A program made the position numbers and the translations under genes. A stretch of DNA of 36,333 nt from Clostridia bacterium (GTDB lineage: Bacteria; Bacillota; Clostridia; Oscillospirales; CAG-272): positions 1 to 36,333 of the forward strand of contig JAFXGC010000096.1 in the NCBI GenBank assembly GCA_017513325.1. Direction: 5' to 3'. Numbering within the stretch: position 1 is the stretch's first letter; every line of letters begins with the position of its first letter. Below are positions 1-7,885 of the stretch, piece by piece. The notes under the pieces are model-generated. The model did no database searches. It was not told where the DNA came from and saw nothing but the letters and a program-made list of their open reading frames with translations.

Positions 1-1
1 A

Positions 2-169
2 GTAACAGCAGTAATTTCAGTTGTTCTTGCGGTTCTTATTGCTTTTTCAAGACTTTATTTATATGTTCATTTTCCATCCGATGTTCTTGGCGGAGCGATT
101 CTCGGAACGTTATTCGGCTTCTGCGGAGTGTGGATAGTAAATGCGGTTGATAAGAGAATAAAGAAGTAA
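2..169 (+). CDS. PAP2-family phosphatase, C-terminal fragment (cut by window edge)
   Basis: This is the last 55 residues of a membrane phosphatase; the 5' part lies outside the window. The fragment reads [12 protein letters not shown], which fits the third signature of the PAP2/acid phosphatase superfamily (SR-x5-H-x3-D) and carries its catalytic histidine and aspartate. Hydrophobic segments before and after the motif agree with an integral membrane enzyme, and the protein ends in a basic tail (DKRIKK). Family members dephosphorylate lipid phosphates such as undecaprenyl pyrophosphate or phosphatidic acid; the substrate here cannot be told. A strong terminator follows directly, and the next gene (tatD) is convergent. 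Confidence 0.8.
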   Translation, partial: VTAVISVVLAVLIAFSRLYLYVHFPSDVLGGAILGTLFGFCGVWIVNAVDKRIKK

Positions 170-172
170 AAT

Positions 173-200
173 AAAAAGAACCGGATATCCGGTTCTTTTT
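173..200. terminator. Bidirectional intrinsic terminator between PAP2 gene and tatD
   Basis: A perfect 28-nt palindrome (core AAGAACCGGATATCCGGTTC) has A-runs on the left and T-runs on the right, so it works as a hairpin plus U-tract on both strands. It lies between two convergent genes, and the tatD stop codon touches it. Confidence 0.9.
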
Positions 201-988
201 TATAGCACAAGATTAAACAGTCTCATTGAGTTTTCTATAGTAGCCTTCGCCAGAGTTTCCTCGTCTTCGCCTCTTGCCGCAGCCATAGCTGCAAGAGTGT
301 GAACCATAAGACCTGAATGATTGATCTTTCCTCGATGAGGTACGGGGGCAAGATAGGGACAGTCTGTTTCGATGAGAATTCTGTCCTGTGGTACAGCTCG
401 GCAGGCGGTTCGTACGTTTTCAGCATTTTTGTAGGAAACAGGTCCGGCAAAAGAAATGTACCAGCCTCGGCGAACATAATCCCTAGCCATTTCAGCACTA
501 CCGCTGTAGCAATGCATAACACCCGTAACATCGGGATGAGCGCGGAGTATATCAAAAATATCACCGTGAGCTTCTCTGTCGTGGATTATAACGGGGATAT
601 TCTTTTCTTCTGCAATGCAAAGTTGCATTTCAAAGACTTCCTTTTGGATGTCACGGGGAGTGTCCCAATGGTAGTCAAGACCGATTTCTCCCAGTGCAAC
701 AACTTTTTCATGCGAGAGGAGAGAAGTGATCTCGTCAACTACGGAAACAAGCTTGTTCCTTTCAAAATTAGCAGCATCCTCGGGGTGAAGACCGACAGCA
801 GCAAAGCCCTTGTCGTATTTTTCGGCGATTTCAATAGCTTTTTTGCAGTTTCCCGGTTCTGTACCAACACAGATGAAGCCACAAACTCCTGCGTTAAAAG
901 CATCTTTTATAGCGCCGTCAGCACCGCCGTCATATTCTTTTTCGTATCTGCTGTCGTTATAGTGTGAATGTGAGTCGAATAATTTCAT
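200..988 (-). CDS. tatD: TatD-family metal-dependent hydrolase / DNase
   Basis: The 262-residue protein has the usual TatD length and shows the family's metal ligands in order: DSHSH near the N-terminus, GEIGLDYHW around residues 97-105, IIHDREAH, MHCYSGS and ETDCPYLAP. TatD proteins are cytoplasmic TIM-barrel amidohydrolases with 3'-5' exonuclease activity proposed in DNA repair or turnover. The start ATG follows an AGGTG ribosome site. It lies directly downstream of metG, as yabD follows metS in Bacillus, separated by a small hairpin. The 216-residue open frame on the opposite strand is a shadow. Confidence 0.93.
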   Translation of the reverse strand: MKLFDSHSHYNDSRYEKEYDGGADGAIKDAFNAGVCGFICVGTEPGNCKKAIEIAEKYDKGFAAVGLHPEDAANFERNKLVSVVDEITSLLSHEKVVALGEIGLDYHWDTPRDIQKEVFEMQLCIAEEKNIPVIIHDREAHGDIFDILRAHPDVTGVMHCYSGSAEMARDYVRRGWYISFAGPVSYKNAENVRTACRAVPQDRILIETDCPYLAPVPHRGKINHSGLMVHTLAAMAAARGEDEETLAKATIENSMRLFNLVL

Positions 989-1004
989 AATACACCTAAA
1001 TTTT

Positions 1005-1027
1005 AAGGGGACTTTATAAGTCCCCTT
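1005..1027 (-). terminator. Hairpin between metG and tatD
   Basis: A 10-bp perfect stem (AAGGGGACTT / AAGTCCCCTT) with a 3-nt loop lies between the metG stop and the tatD start. The trailing T-run is weak on the minus strand, so it may be a partial terminator that lowers tatD relative to metG. Confidence 0.6.
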
Positions 1028-1033
1028 TATAAT

Positions 1034-2989
1034 TTATCTGATTCTTTCTCCAAGACCTGTTTCTGGATCAAGGAATACAACGCGGATTGTTTCCTCACCG
1101 CTTGCAAGGATCATACCGTTGGATTCGATTCCGCAAAGCGTTGCGGGGCGAAGGTTACAAACGAGAATGATTTTCTTTCCAATAAGGGCTTCAGGTTCAT
1201 AGTATTTAGCAATACCTGAAACGACCTGGCGTTTTTCATAGCCGAGGTCAACTTCAAGCTTCAGAAGCTTCTTAGCCTTCTTGATTTTTTCGCATGCAAC
1301 GATCTGAGCGCTTCTGAGTTCAACGCCCATAAAGTCCTCAATACCAATAAGAGCGCATCCTTCGGGCTTTTCAGCAGCCTTAGCAGCAACTTCTGCCGCT
1401 TTCTGCTTTGCTTCCATTTCAGCGTTAAGCTGTTCAAGAAGCTTTGCTTCATCGATTCTTGAGAAGAGCATTGCAGCTTCGCCAAGTTCCATGCCGGATT
1501 CAAGCGCTCCGAATGTTTCGATTGAAGCATAGTCGTTCTTGTCTGTTGCGATCTGAGCAAAAATGGATTCGCATGTAGCAGGGATTGCAGGTGTGAGAAG
1601 AACGGCAGCGATTCTGATTGTTTCAAGCAGATTGTAAATAACGGTACCAAGGCGGGCTTTGTTTGCCTCGTCCTTTGCAAGAACCCAGGGAGTTGTTTCG
1701 TCGATATACTTGTTAGCGCGGCGAAGCATTGTATAAACGGCGTCGATTGCATCTGCAATGTGGTAGTTGTCCATATTTGTCTTAAAGCTGTTTATGACCT
1801 TTGTAATTGCTTCTTTGAGCTCGCAGTCAGTACCTTCGTCGCCTGCAGGAGCAGGAATAACGCCGCCAAAGTATTTCTTTGTCATAGCGTGTGTACGGGA
1901 AACAAGGTTACCGAGGTTGTTTGCCAGGTCGTTGTTATAACGCGTAATAACAGATTCATATGTGATAGAACCGTCTGTGGCGTAGGGCATTTCGGAAAGT
2001 GCGTAGTGACGAACGCCGTCAACTCCGAAGTGCTTAGCCATTTCATCAGCATAAATAACGTTTCCTCTGGACTTGCTCATTTTGTCCTGACCGAAGTTGA
2101 ACCAGGGGTGACCAAACACCTTTTTAGGAAGAGGTTCGCCAAGCGCCATAAGGATGATGGGCCAGTAGATAGTGTGGAAACGAAGAATGTCCTTACCGAT
2201 GATATGAACGTCAGCAGGCCAGTATTTTTTATAGTTTTCGGGCTGCTCAGCGTGGTCGGGGTCAAAACCGAGAGATGTGATGTAGTTTGAAAGCGCATCG
2301 ATCCAAACGTAAATAACATGACCGTCGTCAAAGCTTACAGGCACGCCCCATTTGAAAGAAGAACGGGAAACGCAAAGGTCCTGAAGACCGCCTTCGCACT
2401 TAAGGAAGTTGTTAACCATTTCCTTCTTGCGTGATTCGGGTTCGATAAATTCGGGGTTGTTTTCAATGTGCTCAAGGAGCTTGTCTGCATACTTGCTCAT
2501 CTTGAAGAAATAAGCTTCTTCCTTAGCTCTTTCAACAGGTCTGCCGCAGTCAGGACATTTGCCTTCAGTTGCTTGTGTATCTGTGAAGAAGGATTCACAG
2601 GGAGTGCAGTACCAACCCTCGTATGAGCTCTTATAAATGTCGCCTTTGTCGTAGAGCTTCTTGAATATATTCTTTACTGCAGTTTCGTGATAGTCGTCTG
2701 TTGTGCGGATGAACTTATCGTAGCTTGTATTCATAAGGTCCCAAACGCCTTTGATCTCGCCGGCAATGTTATCAACATATTCCTTGGGAGAAATGCCTGC
2801 GTCTGCGGCCTTGTTTTCAATCTTTTGGCCGTGCTCGTCTGTACCTGTCAAAAAGAACACGTCATAGCCGCGCTGTCTCTTGTAGCGCGCGATGCAGTCT
2901 GTCATAATGACCTCATAGGTATTACCGAAATGAGGCTTCTGAGAAGCATAGGCGATAGCCGTTGTTATATAAAACTTTTCTTTTTCCAT
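1034..2989 (-). CDS. metG: Methionyl-tRNA synthetase with C-terminal tRNA-binding domain
   Basis: This enzyme charges tRNA(Met). The class I signature HIGH appears as HFGN at residues 20-23 and KMSKS at 303-307. A zinc knuckle with four cysteines (C128, C131, C145, C148) sits in the connective domain. The last ~100 residues form an EMAPII/Trbp111-type tRNA-binding domain (GIEDFMGVELR...NLRP). The 651-residue length fits bacterial MetRS with this appended domain. A GTG three codons upstream is in frame but is part of the GAGGTG ribosome site, so the ATG six bases after that site is chosen. It has its own promoter and follows rsmI. Confidence 0.96.
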   Translation of the reverse strand: MEKEKFYITTAIAYASQKPHFGNTYEVIMTDCIARYKRQRGYDVFFLTGTDEHGQKIENKAADAGISPKEYVDNIAGEIKGVWDLMNTSYDKFIRTTDDYHETAVKNIFKKLYDKGDIYKSSYEGWYCTPCESFFTDTQATEGKCPDCGRPVERAKEEAYFFKMSKYADKLLEHIENNPEFIEPESRKKEMVNNFLKCEGGLQDLCVSRSSFKWGVPVSFDDGHVIYVWIDALSNYITSLGFDPDHAEQPENYKKYWPADVHIIGKDILRFHTIYWPIILMALGEPLPKKVFGHPWFNFGQDKMSKSRGNVIYADEMAKHFGVDGVRHYALSEMPYATDGSITYESVITRYNNDLANNLGNLVSRTHAMTKKYFGGVIPAPAGDEGTDCELKEAITKVINSFKTNMDNYHIADAIDAVYTMLRRANKYIDETTPWVLAKDEANKARLGTVIYNLLETIRIAAVLLTPAIPATCESIFAQIATDKNDYASIETFGALESGMELGEAAMLFSRIDEAKLLEQLNAEMEAKQKAAEVAAKAAEKPEGCALIGIEDFMGVELRSAQIVACEKIKKAKKLLKLEVDLGYEKRQVVSGIAKYYEPEALIGKKIILVCNLRPATLCGIESNGMILASGEETIRVVFLDPETGLGERIR

Positions 2990-3022
2990 TGTGAACACCT
3001 CTGTATAGGAACGTTACTAATT

Positions 3023-3051
3023 ATTATATACCAAATGCCGATATTTTTCAA
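3023..3051 (-). promoter_or_regulatory. Promoter of metG
   Basis: On the minus strand, TTGAAA (3051-3046) and TATAAT (3028-3023) are separated by 17 bases, about 35 bases before the metG start. This is a near-consensus sigma-A promoter, allowing metG-tatD to be transcribed apart from the upstream genes. Confidence 0.75.
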
Positions 3052-3067
3052 TACAAATGGCAAATTT

Positions 3068-3949
3068 TTACTTGATAAGCAGTTTGTAAAAAGCGCCTTT
3101 GGACATACCACGGTCTTTAGCCGCTGCTTTTATGGCGTCCATATGAGCCATGCCGCCTGCTTCATACATTGCAACATGCGCTTCGGGATCTTCAGGAAAC
3201 TCATCCTTGCATTCTTCCTTGATCCCACCTTCAACAACAAGTACGTATTCTCCTCGTGGGTCTTTCTGCTCATAAAGCGCAACAGCCCCCGAAAGGGTAG
3301 TACGTATTATCTCCTCGTTAAGCTTTGTCAGTTCACGGCAAAGAGTAATCTTTCTTTCTCCCATATATTTAAGCATATCTGAGAGCGTTTGCTTGAGCTT
3401 GTGCGGAGCCTCGTAAAAAATCATAGTTCTTTCTTCGCTTGCAAGCTTTTCAAGCAAAGCTTTTCGTTCTCCCTTATTCGTTGTTACAAAGCCCTCAAAA
3501 GCGAATCTTCCTGTAGTAAGGGCTGAAAGTGTAAGAGCTGTAACAGCTGCACAACATCCCGGTATACAGGTTACAGGAACGCCGACTTCTGCACAAAGAC
3601 GAACAATATCTTCTCCGGGATCGCTTATTGCAGGCATACCTGCATCTGTTATAAGCGCGCAGGACTCACCTGCCTGGAGTCTGGAAACGATATATTCTCC
3701 ACGTTCTCTTTTGTTATGCTCAAAGTAGCTTACGAAAGGCTTTTTGATGCCGTAACGTGATAAAAGCAGGCCTGAATTTCTGGTGTCTTCTGCTGCAACA
3801 AAATCAACCTCAGAAAGTACCTTTTTAGCTCTTTCGCTTATGTCAGCAAGGTTTCCGATAGGTGTAGCAACAAGATAGAGCATCCCGCCTAAAACTTTAT
3901 TCTTTTCATCGCTGACATCGGGTGTGTCAAAGTGCTTAATGTTTTCCAT
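3068..3949 (-). CDS. rsmI: 16S rRNA (cytidine-1402-2'-O)-methyltransferase
   Basis: RsmI methylates the 2'-OH of C1402 in 16S rRNA near the P site, using SAM. The 293-residue protein carries the family's N-terminal GMLYLVATPIGNLADIS, then AAEDTRN, then LITDAGMPAISDPG (SAM-binding tetrapyrrole-methylase fold), and FYEAPHKL in the middle. The C-terminal ~50 residues (AHVAMYEAGGMAHMDAIKAAAKDRG) are the short helical region usual for the family. The start ATG follows AAGGAAAG. The gene begins 9 bases after the methyltransferase upstream, so the two are probably translated from one transcript, as with Bacillus yabB-yabC. Confidence 0.95.
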   Translation of the reverse strand: MENIKHFDTPDVSDEKNKVLGGMLYLVATPIGNLADISERAKKVLSEVDFVAAEDTRNSGLLLSRYGIKKPFVSYFEHNKRERGEYIVSRLQAGESCALITDAGMPAISDPGEDIVRLCAEVGVPVTCIPGCCAAVTALTLSALTTGRFAFEGFVTTNKGERKALLEKLASEERTMIFYEAPHKLKQTLSDMLKYMGERKITLCRELTKLNEEIIRTTLSGAVALYEQKDPRGEYVLVVEGGIKEECKDEFPEDPEAHVAMYEAGGMAHMDAIKAAAKDRGMSKGAFYKLLIK

Positions 3950-3958
3950 TATCTTTCC

Positions 3959-4717
3959 TTAAAATAAAAAATCAAGTGATGAGGTATCATAAACCGTATT
4001 CATATCGTCAGTGTAATCTCTAGTTCCGTCTTTGTATGTGAAAAGAGGACGGGATAGCTTAACGGAAGGTGCGGCGCCTTTTTTGTTTTCTACAAGAACA
4101 AGACTAGGTTTTGATTTTGAGTCAGGATAGACTGTCACGATACGTTTCGGTTCAAGGGTGTTTTCTTTTAAAGCATGTATAAGCTCAGCCAGTCTGTCGG
4201 GGCGGTAAACAGTATAAAAAATACCGCCGTGGCGAAGAACTCTGTTGGCAGCATCGCAAAAATCGTATATAGTTCCGTTCATTTCGCGGCGCGCGATATT
4301 CATTTCATCGGTTTTATTTGCAAATCCTTCAGTTGCTTTGAGGTAAGGTGGATTTGAAATAACAGCGTCGATCCATCCTTCGGTATCGTTGGGGCCAACA
4401 TCGCGTATATCTTTGCAAATAACCTTTAATTTATCAGAGAAATTGTTGAGAACGGCATTTCTCTCTGTAAGATAAGCGAATTTTTCCTGAACCTCAAAGT
4501 CATAGAATTTATCCGCTTTGTTTTTAGATAAACAGAGAAGAGAAGCAACACCCGTTCCACTACCAAAATCAGCAGCTGTTTTAACTCTGTTTTTCATAAA
4601 AGCAGCCAAAAGAAAAGCATCGGTGCCGAAGGTGAGCCCGTCTTTCTTTTGAATGAGTGAAAGGTTTTCATTAATTTCATCAAGCCTTTCATCAGGCTGA
4701 AGATTCACATTGATCAT
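3959..4717 (-). CDS. TrmN6/YfiC-like (YabB-type) adenine-N6 tRNA methyltransferase
   Basis: A SAM-dependent methyltransferase of 252 residues, with motif I DFGSGTG at 50-56 and the amino-methylase motif NPPY at 122-125. The N-terminal DGLTFGTDAFLLAAF is typical of the tRNA1(Val)-A37 N6-methyltransferase family. NPPY indicates methylation of an exocyclic amine, so adenine-N6 in a tRNA or rRNA is likely; the exact target is inferred from family and neighbours. The start is placed at the ATG preceded by AGAGGAATAT rather than an in-frame ATG 11 codons earlier, which lies close to the upstream hairpin and has no ribosome site. It is the counterpart of Bacillus yabB. Confidence 0.88.
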   Translation of the reverse strand: MINVNLQPDERLDEINENLSLIQKKDGLTFGTDAFLLAAFMKNRVKTAADFGSGTGVASLLCLSKNKADKFYDFEVQEKFAYLTERNAVLNNFSDKLKVICKDIRDVGPNDTEGWIDAVISNPPYLKATEGFANKTDEMNIARREMNGTIYDFCDAANRVLRHGGIFYTVYRPDRLAELIHALKENTLEPKRIVTVYPDSKSKPSLVLVENKKGAAPSVKLSRPLFTYKDGTRDYTDDMNTVYDTSSLDFLF

Positions 4718-4735
4718 ATATTCCTCTTTAAAGTT

Positions 4736-4766
4736 ATTAAGCCGGAGCATAGCGCTCCGGCTTAAT
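4736..4766 (-). terminator. Hairpin after ferredoxin gene
   Basis: A 13-bp stem (inner arms GCCGGAGC / GCTCCGGC) with a 5-nt loop lies 19 bases past the ferredoxin stop and just before the next gene. It has no long U-tract, so read-through into the methyltransferase gene is plausible. Confidence 0.65.
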
Positions 4767-4784
4767 TTAACTTATGTTATTTGA

Positions 4785-4955
4785 TTACTCAGCCTTGGGA
4801 GCTTCAACAGGGCAAGCAGATGCGCAAGCACCGCAGTCCAGACACTCGTCAGCGTTGATCACAAACTTGCCGTCGCCTTCAGTGATAGCACCTACAGGAC
4901 ATTCAGCAGCGCAAGCACCGCAAGCGATGCATTCATCGGAAATTACATATGCCAT
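4785..4955 (-). CDS. Clostridial-type 2[4Fe-4S] ferredoxin (56 aa)
   Basis: Translation gives a 56-residue protein starting MAYVISDECIACGAC. It has two CxxCxxCxxxCP motifs (CIACGACAAACP and CLDCGACASACP), the hallmark of small dicluster ferredoxins. These are soluble low-potential electron carriers for pyruvate:ferredoxin oxidoreductase, hydrogenase and similar enzymes. GGAGG lies nine bases before the ATG. It has its own promoter (TTTTCA-17-TATAAT) and a following hairpin, so it may be strongly expressed as a single gene despite lying inside the holB-tatD cluster. The partner enzyme is not in this window. Confidence 0.96.
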   Translation of the reverse strand: MAYVISDECIACGACAAECPVGAITEGDGKFVINADECLDCGACASACPVEAPKAE

Positions 4956-4987
4956 TGTAAAATACCTCCGTTTATTTTGTTTAAAAG

Positions 4988-5016
4988 ATTATAGCACATT
5001 TAATATATTTTGAAAA
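4988..5016 (-). promoter_or_regulatory. Promoter of ferredoxin gene
   Basis: On the minus strand, TTTTCA (5016-5011) and a perfect TATAAT (4993-4988) are 17 bases apart. The -10 ends about 30 bases before the start codon. Confidence 0.7.
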
Positions 5017-5061
5017 GGGTTTTTTCAAAAAAACCGAAAAAATCATAAAAAAACTGAAAAA

Positions 5062-5988
5062 TCAATCTTCGTTTGATGAATCATTTGCCACAGGTTTGTC
5101 ATTTTTAGCTTTTTTTTGCAGAACTGTCAGCTGATCACGGTGAAACTTTTTGATAATTTCACCATTTTTGTCAGGAATAACTACAGTGCATATCCCTGTA
5201 AGGGGAGCTATTTCACGAACAAATCCTATTCCGTCGGGTGTTTTAACCTTGCTGTCAACAGGAGGTGTTCTTTTCAGTTCTTCCTCATAAACATCGCTTT
5301 CGTATCTGAGACAGCACATAAGCCTGCCGCATGTTCCTGAAATTTTAGCTGAGTTAAGGCTGAGATTCTGTTCTTTTGCCATTTTTATGGAAACCTGAAC
5401 AAAATCAGAAAGAAACGTAGCACAGCAGAAAGGACGTCCGCAAACACCGATTCCACCCATCATTTTAGCTTCATCTCGAATTCCTATCTGTCGAAGTTCA
5501 ATTCTTGTGTGGAAAACGGCTGCAAGGTCTTTAACAAGTTCTCTGAAATCAACTCTGCCTTCAGCAGAAAAATAGAAGAGAAGCTTGCTGTTATCAAAAG
5601 TATATTCAGCCTCAATAAGCTTCATTTCCAGATTGTGTTTTGCAATCATCTGGAGACATGTATCAAATGCTTGCTTTTCAAGCTGTTTGTTTGATTCATA
5701 TCGTTGAATGTCGTCGTTGGTAGCTATTCTTTCAACTTCTCTGAGTGGAGGTACGATTTCGGAGGAGGATACTATTTTGTTTTCGCATGCTACAAATCCG
5801 AATTCAATACCTCGCGATGTACGAACAATAACTTTATCATCCAGATGGAGTTTCATTCCTTCAGGAGAAAAATAGTATGTTTTTCCTGCTGATTTGAACT
5901 TGACACCAACAACTTCATATTGAGAGGGGGCAGAATTTTCAATATCATTATCTGATACAGTTGTGTTTATATCGTTTTGATTTTCCAT
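5062..5988 (-). CDS. ricT: RicT/YaaT PSP1-domain protein
   Basis: A 308-residue PSP1-domain protein. Bacillus RicT (YaaT) works with RicA and RicF in an iron-sulfur-containing complex that affects RNase Y activity and development. The core (YEVVGVKFKSAGKTYYF, RVDFRELVKDLA, IGIRDEAKMMGGIG) is typical, and the conserved cysteines are present as GVCGRPFCC (C183, C188, C189) and GTCGRLMCC (C220, C225, C226), which fits cluster binding. The start is the ATG after AAGGA, 23 bases past the holB stop; a longer in-frame reading would overlap holB and has no ribosome site. The C-terminal tail is charged and low in complexity (KKAKNDKPVANDSSNED). Confidence 0.92.
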   Translation of the reverse strand: MENQNDINTTVSDNDIENSAPSQYEVVGVKFKSAGKTYYFSPEGMKLHLDDKVIVRTSRGIEFGFVACENKIVSSSEIVPPLREVERIATNDDIQRYESNKQLEKQAFDTCLQMIAKHNLEMKLIEAEYTFDNSKLLFYFSAEGRVDFRELVKDLAAVFHTRIELRQIGIRDEAKMMGGIGVCGRPFCCATFLSDFVQVSIKMAKEQNLSLNSAKISGTCGRLMCCLRYESDVYEEELKRTPPVDSKVKTPDGIGFVREIAPLTGICTVVIPDKNGEIIKKFHRDQLTVLQKKAKNDKPVANDSSNED

Positions 5989-6011
5989 TTTGAGTATATC
6001 CTTCTTAAAAA

Positions 6012-7040
6012 TTATCTGTTTTCTTTTCTTGCATTTGCTGCCAAAGTGCAGAATACTGTGCTTATGGATGCATTTTTTCTGCAAATATGATCCTGAGCTT
6101 CTTCAAGCTGATTATATAAACTCAGTAGTCTGGGTGCAGTAACTTTAACTGCCTTGGAGTAAGCAAGGTCAGCGTCTGTGAAAAACAAAGTGTTACGGCT
6201 GCCGTTTTTAACTGCAATATAATCCCTTACAGCTGTCATGGCGTAGAACAAAATCTGCTCACACTCAGCTCTTTTAAAATCGATACCACGACAGAAATTC
6301 ACAGAATCAGCTGTGCTGCTGAATATCAGAGTATCAGTCAGTTTTTCTGCAATGTCTCTGTATTTCAGTACCGGTGAAGTGTCGGTCTTATCACAAAGAT
6401 CTATGGCAACTCCCAAGGATCCTGAAGCCGCTGATGCAGCAACTTTCAGTTTTTCATCATTTCGTTCGTTGATAAGTCCTTTATTTCTTCTTGCCATAAG
6501 ATTTTCAAGGATTAAGGGAGCGGACAATAGTTCCGTTTTGAGAGTGTGCGCACGGCTTCGGATTGTTTCCAGCAAAGATCCTGAGTCAGAGGTCAGCAGG
6601 ATAAAAATAACATGAGCAGGAGGTTCTTCCAGTGTAAGCAAAAGCGAATTCTGCGCCTGCGTTGTCATTTTTTCCGCTTCTTCAATTATGTATACTTTAT
6701 AGTCTCCGTCATCGGGAAGGTAGCTGACGGATGAAAGCATATTTCTGATAGTTTCAACCTGAAAAGTTGCGGTAGCTCCGCGATTGACATATTGAACGTC
6801 AGTGGAATAACCTGAAGAAACTTTTGAGCATGATGGACAAAAACCACAGGGAAGAGGGTTCTCTCCGTTTTTATTCCGGCACAATATAGCCATAGCTATT
6901 TGCTTGGCTGCCGTGTGCTTTCCGCTGCCTTCAGGGCCGTCGATTATATATGCATGAGAATGCTTGCCTGCTTTTATGTCTTTTCCGCAAAGATCTTTAA
7001 TGGCAATGTTTCCAAGGAGTTCCGGAAAAATATTATTCAT
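6012..7040 (-). CDS. holB: DNA polymerase III delta-prime subunit
   Basis: Clamp-loader subunit of the replicative polymerase. The AAA+ P-loop GPEGSGKH is at residues 35-42, a four-cysteine zinc module (C54, C65, C68, C71) follows, then Walker B-like VYIIEEAEKM and the sensor region LLLTLEEPP. The SRC motif appears as SRA (TIRSRAH), as in non-hydrolysing delta-prime-like subunits. Length 342 is normal. The start follows AAAGGAG. As first gene after a perfect-consensus promoter it leads the holB-ricT operon, an order shared with Bacillus. Confidence 0.94.
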   Translation of the reverse strand: MNNIFPELLGNIAIKDLCGKDIKAGKHSHAYIIDGPEGSGKHTAAKQIAMAILCRNKNGENPLPCGFCPSCSKVSSGYSTDVQYVNRGATATFQVETIRNMLSSVSYLPDDGDYKVYIIEEAEKMTTQAQNSLLLTLEEPPAHVIFILLTSDSGSLLETIRSRAHTLKTELLSAPLILENLMARRNKGLINERNDEKLKVAASAASGSLGVAIDLCDKTDTSPVLKYRDIAEKLTDTLIFSSTADSVNFCRGIDFKRAECEQILFYAMTAVRDYIAVKNGSRNTLFFTDADLAYSKAVKVTAPRLLSLYNQLEEAQDHICRKNASISTVFCTLAANARKENR

Positions 7041-7073
7041 AAAAAACTCCTTTCTGAAAATACATTACATTTC

Positions 7074-7102
7074 ATTATATCAAATTAATCTGTGATTGTC
7101 AA
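7074..7102 (-). promoter_or_regulatory. Consensus sigma-A promoter of holB-ricT
   Basis: On the minus strand, TTGACA (7102-7097) and TATAAT (7079-7074) with exactly 17 bases between them form a perfect vegetative promoter 33 bases before the holB start. Confidence 0.88.
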
Positions 7103-7203
7103 ACAAAACATATATAAGAATATCATCCTCAATATAACTCGTTTGTTTTTGAGTGTGCTGCGGAAAAATAAAAGTGTTTCAGTTAAAAAACAGGAGAAAA
7201 CAT

Positions 7204-7773
7204 ATGAAGAAACGTTTGAAATTTATAAGCTATACATCAGCGTTTGTTCTTATATTGGCTATGCTTATGGGAACTGGAAAGATTTATTCTTTTGCCAAAA
7301 TCATAGAAAACAATGCAAATGTATTTTTGACAAAAGAAAACCAAAGATTGGCAGGTGTAAAACATAATGAAAAAACACAAAATCGGGCAAAAAAAGCATC
7401 GGAACAGATTTTAGGCAATGGTATAAAGTTTAAATCGTCAGAATATTCGGGTAAAGAAAACAGAATCGTGTGTTATACAAGGAATGTGTATATTGAACTG
7501 GATACTTACAGTATGCAACCGGTCTTTATAGTTTATGAGTGCGAAAGGGGAAAAGGAGTAAAATCAAGATATGAGTGTGAAAAGACCTTGGTTGAATTTG
7601 TTTTCAGAAATATGCCTGTGAAAGCGAAAGCAAAGGATGCTGAAGTTTGTTGTGATCATATTGATGATCATATAGTTCAATATCATATAGATTTTGCAAA
7701 AGGAACTGTTTATATTGCGCTCAGACGTGATACAGGCAGTGTTATTTTTTACGATGCCGGTGAACTTTTTTGA
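7204..7773 (+). CDS. Exported or membrane-anchored hypothetical protein, possibly PepSY-like
   Basis: I do not recognise this 189-residue protein with certainty. Residues 1-30 are a basic start followed by a hydrophobic stretch (KKRLKFISYTSAFVLILAM), a signal peptide or anchor, so the rest should lie outside the membrane. The C-terminal half alternates short beta-like stretches (VYIELDTYSMQPVFIVYE, and VYIALRRDTGSVIFYDAGELF at the end) in a pattern reminiscent of the PepSY-like repeats of YpeB-type proteins; this is only a resemblance. The start is the ATG after AGGAG. It is divergent from holB, and the next gene has its own promoter, so it is probably monocistronic. Confidence 0.7.
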   Translation: MKKRLKFISYTSAFVLILAMLMGTGKIYSFAKIIENNANVFLTKENQRLAGVKHNEKTQNRAKKASEQILGNGIKFKSSEYSGKENRIVCYTRNVYIELDTYSMQPVFIVYECERGKGVKSRYECEKTLVEFVFRNMPVKAKAKDAEVCCDHIDDHIVQYHIDFAKGTVYIALRRDTGSVIFYDAGELF

Positions 7774-7812
7774 TAAAGATATTAATTATATGTATATTTA
7801 AGTTTATTGTGC

Positions 7813-7841
7813 TTGAAAAAAACATAAAAGTATGGTATATT
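7813..7841 (+). promoter_or_regulatory. Promoter of Gfo/Idh-coaE operon
   Basis: TTGAAA (7813-7818) and TATATT (7836-7841) are 17 bases apart, 44 bases before the oxidoreductase start. Confidence 0.7.
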
Positions 7842-7885
7842 TAATAGGATAGCATATTATGCATAGAATAACTTGGGAGGTATGT

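Noticed and set aside
317-967. A 216-codon plus-strand open frame across tatD
   Set aside because: It is fully antisense to a gene with all TatD motifs and has no domain.
2687-3382. A 231-codon plus-strand open frame across the metG start and rsmI
   Set aside because: It spans the metG promoter and two well-supported minus-strand genes and has no recognisable family.
4736-4766. Reading the hairpin after the ferredoxin as a riboswitch for the methyltransferase
   Set aside because: It is a simple 13-bp stem with a small loop and no conserved aptamer features; a terminator or stability element explains it.
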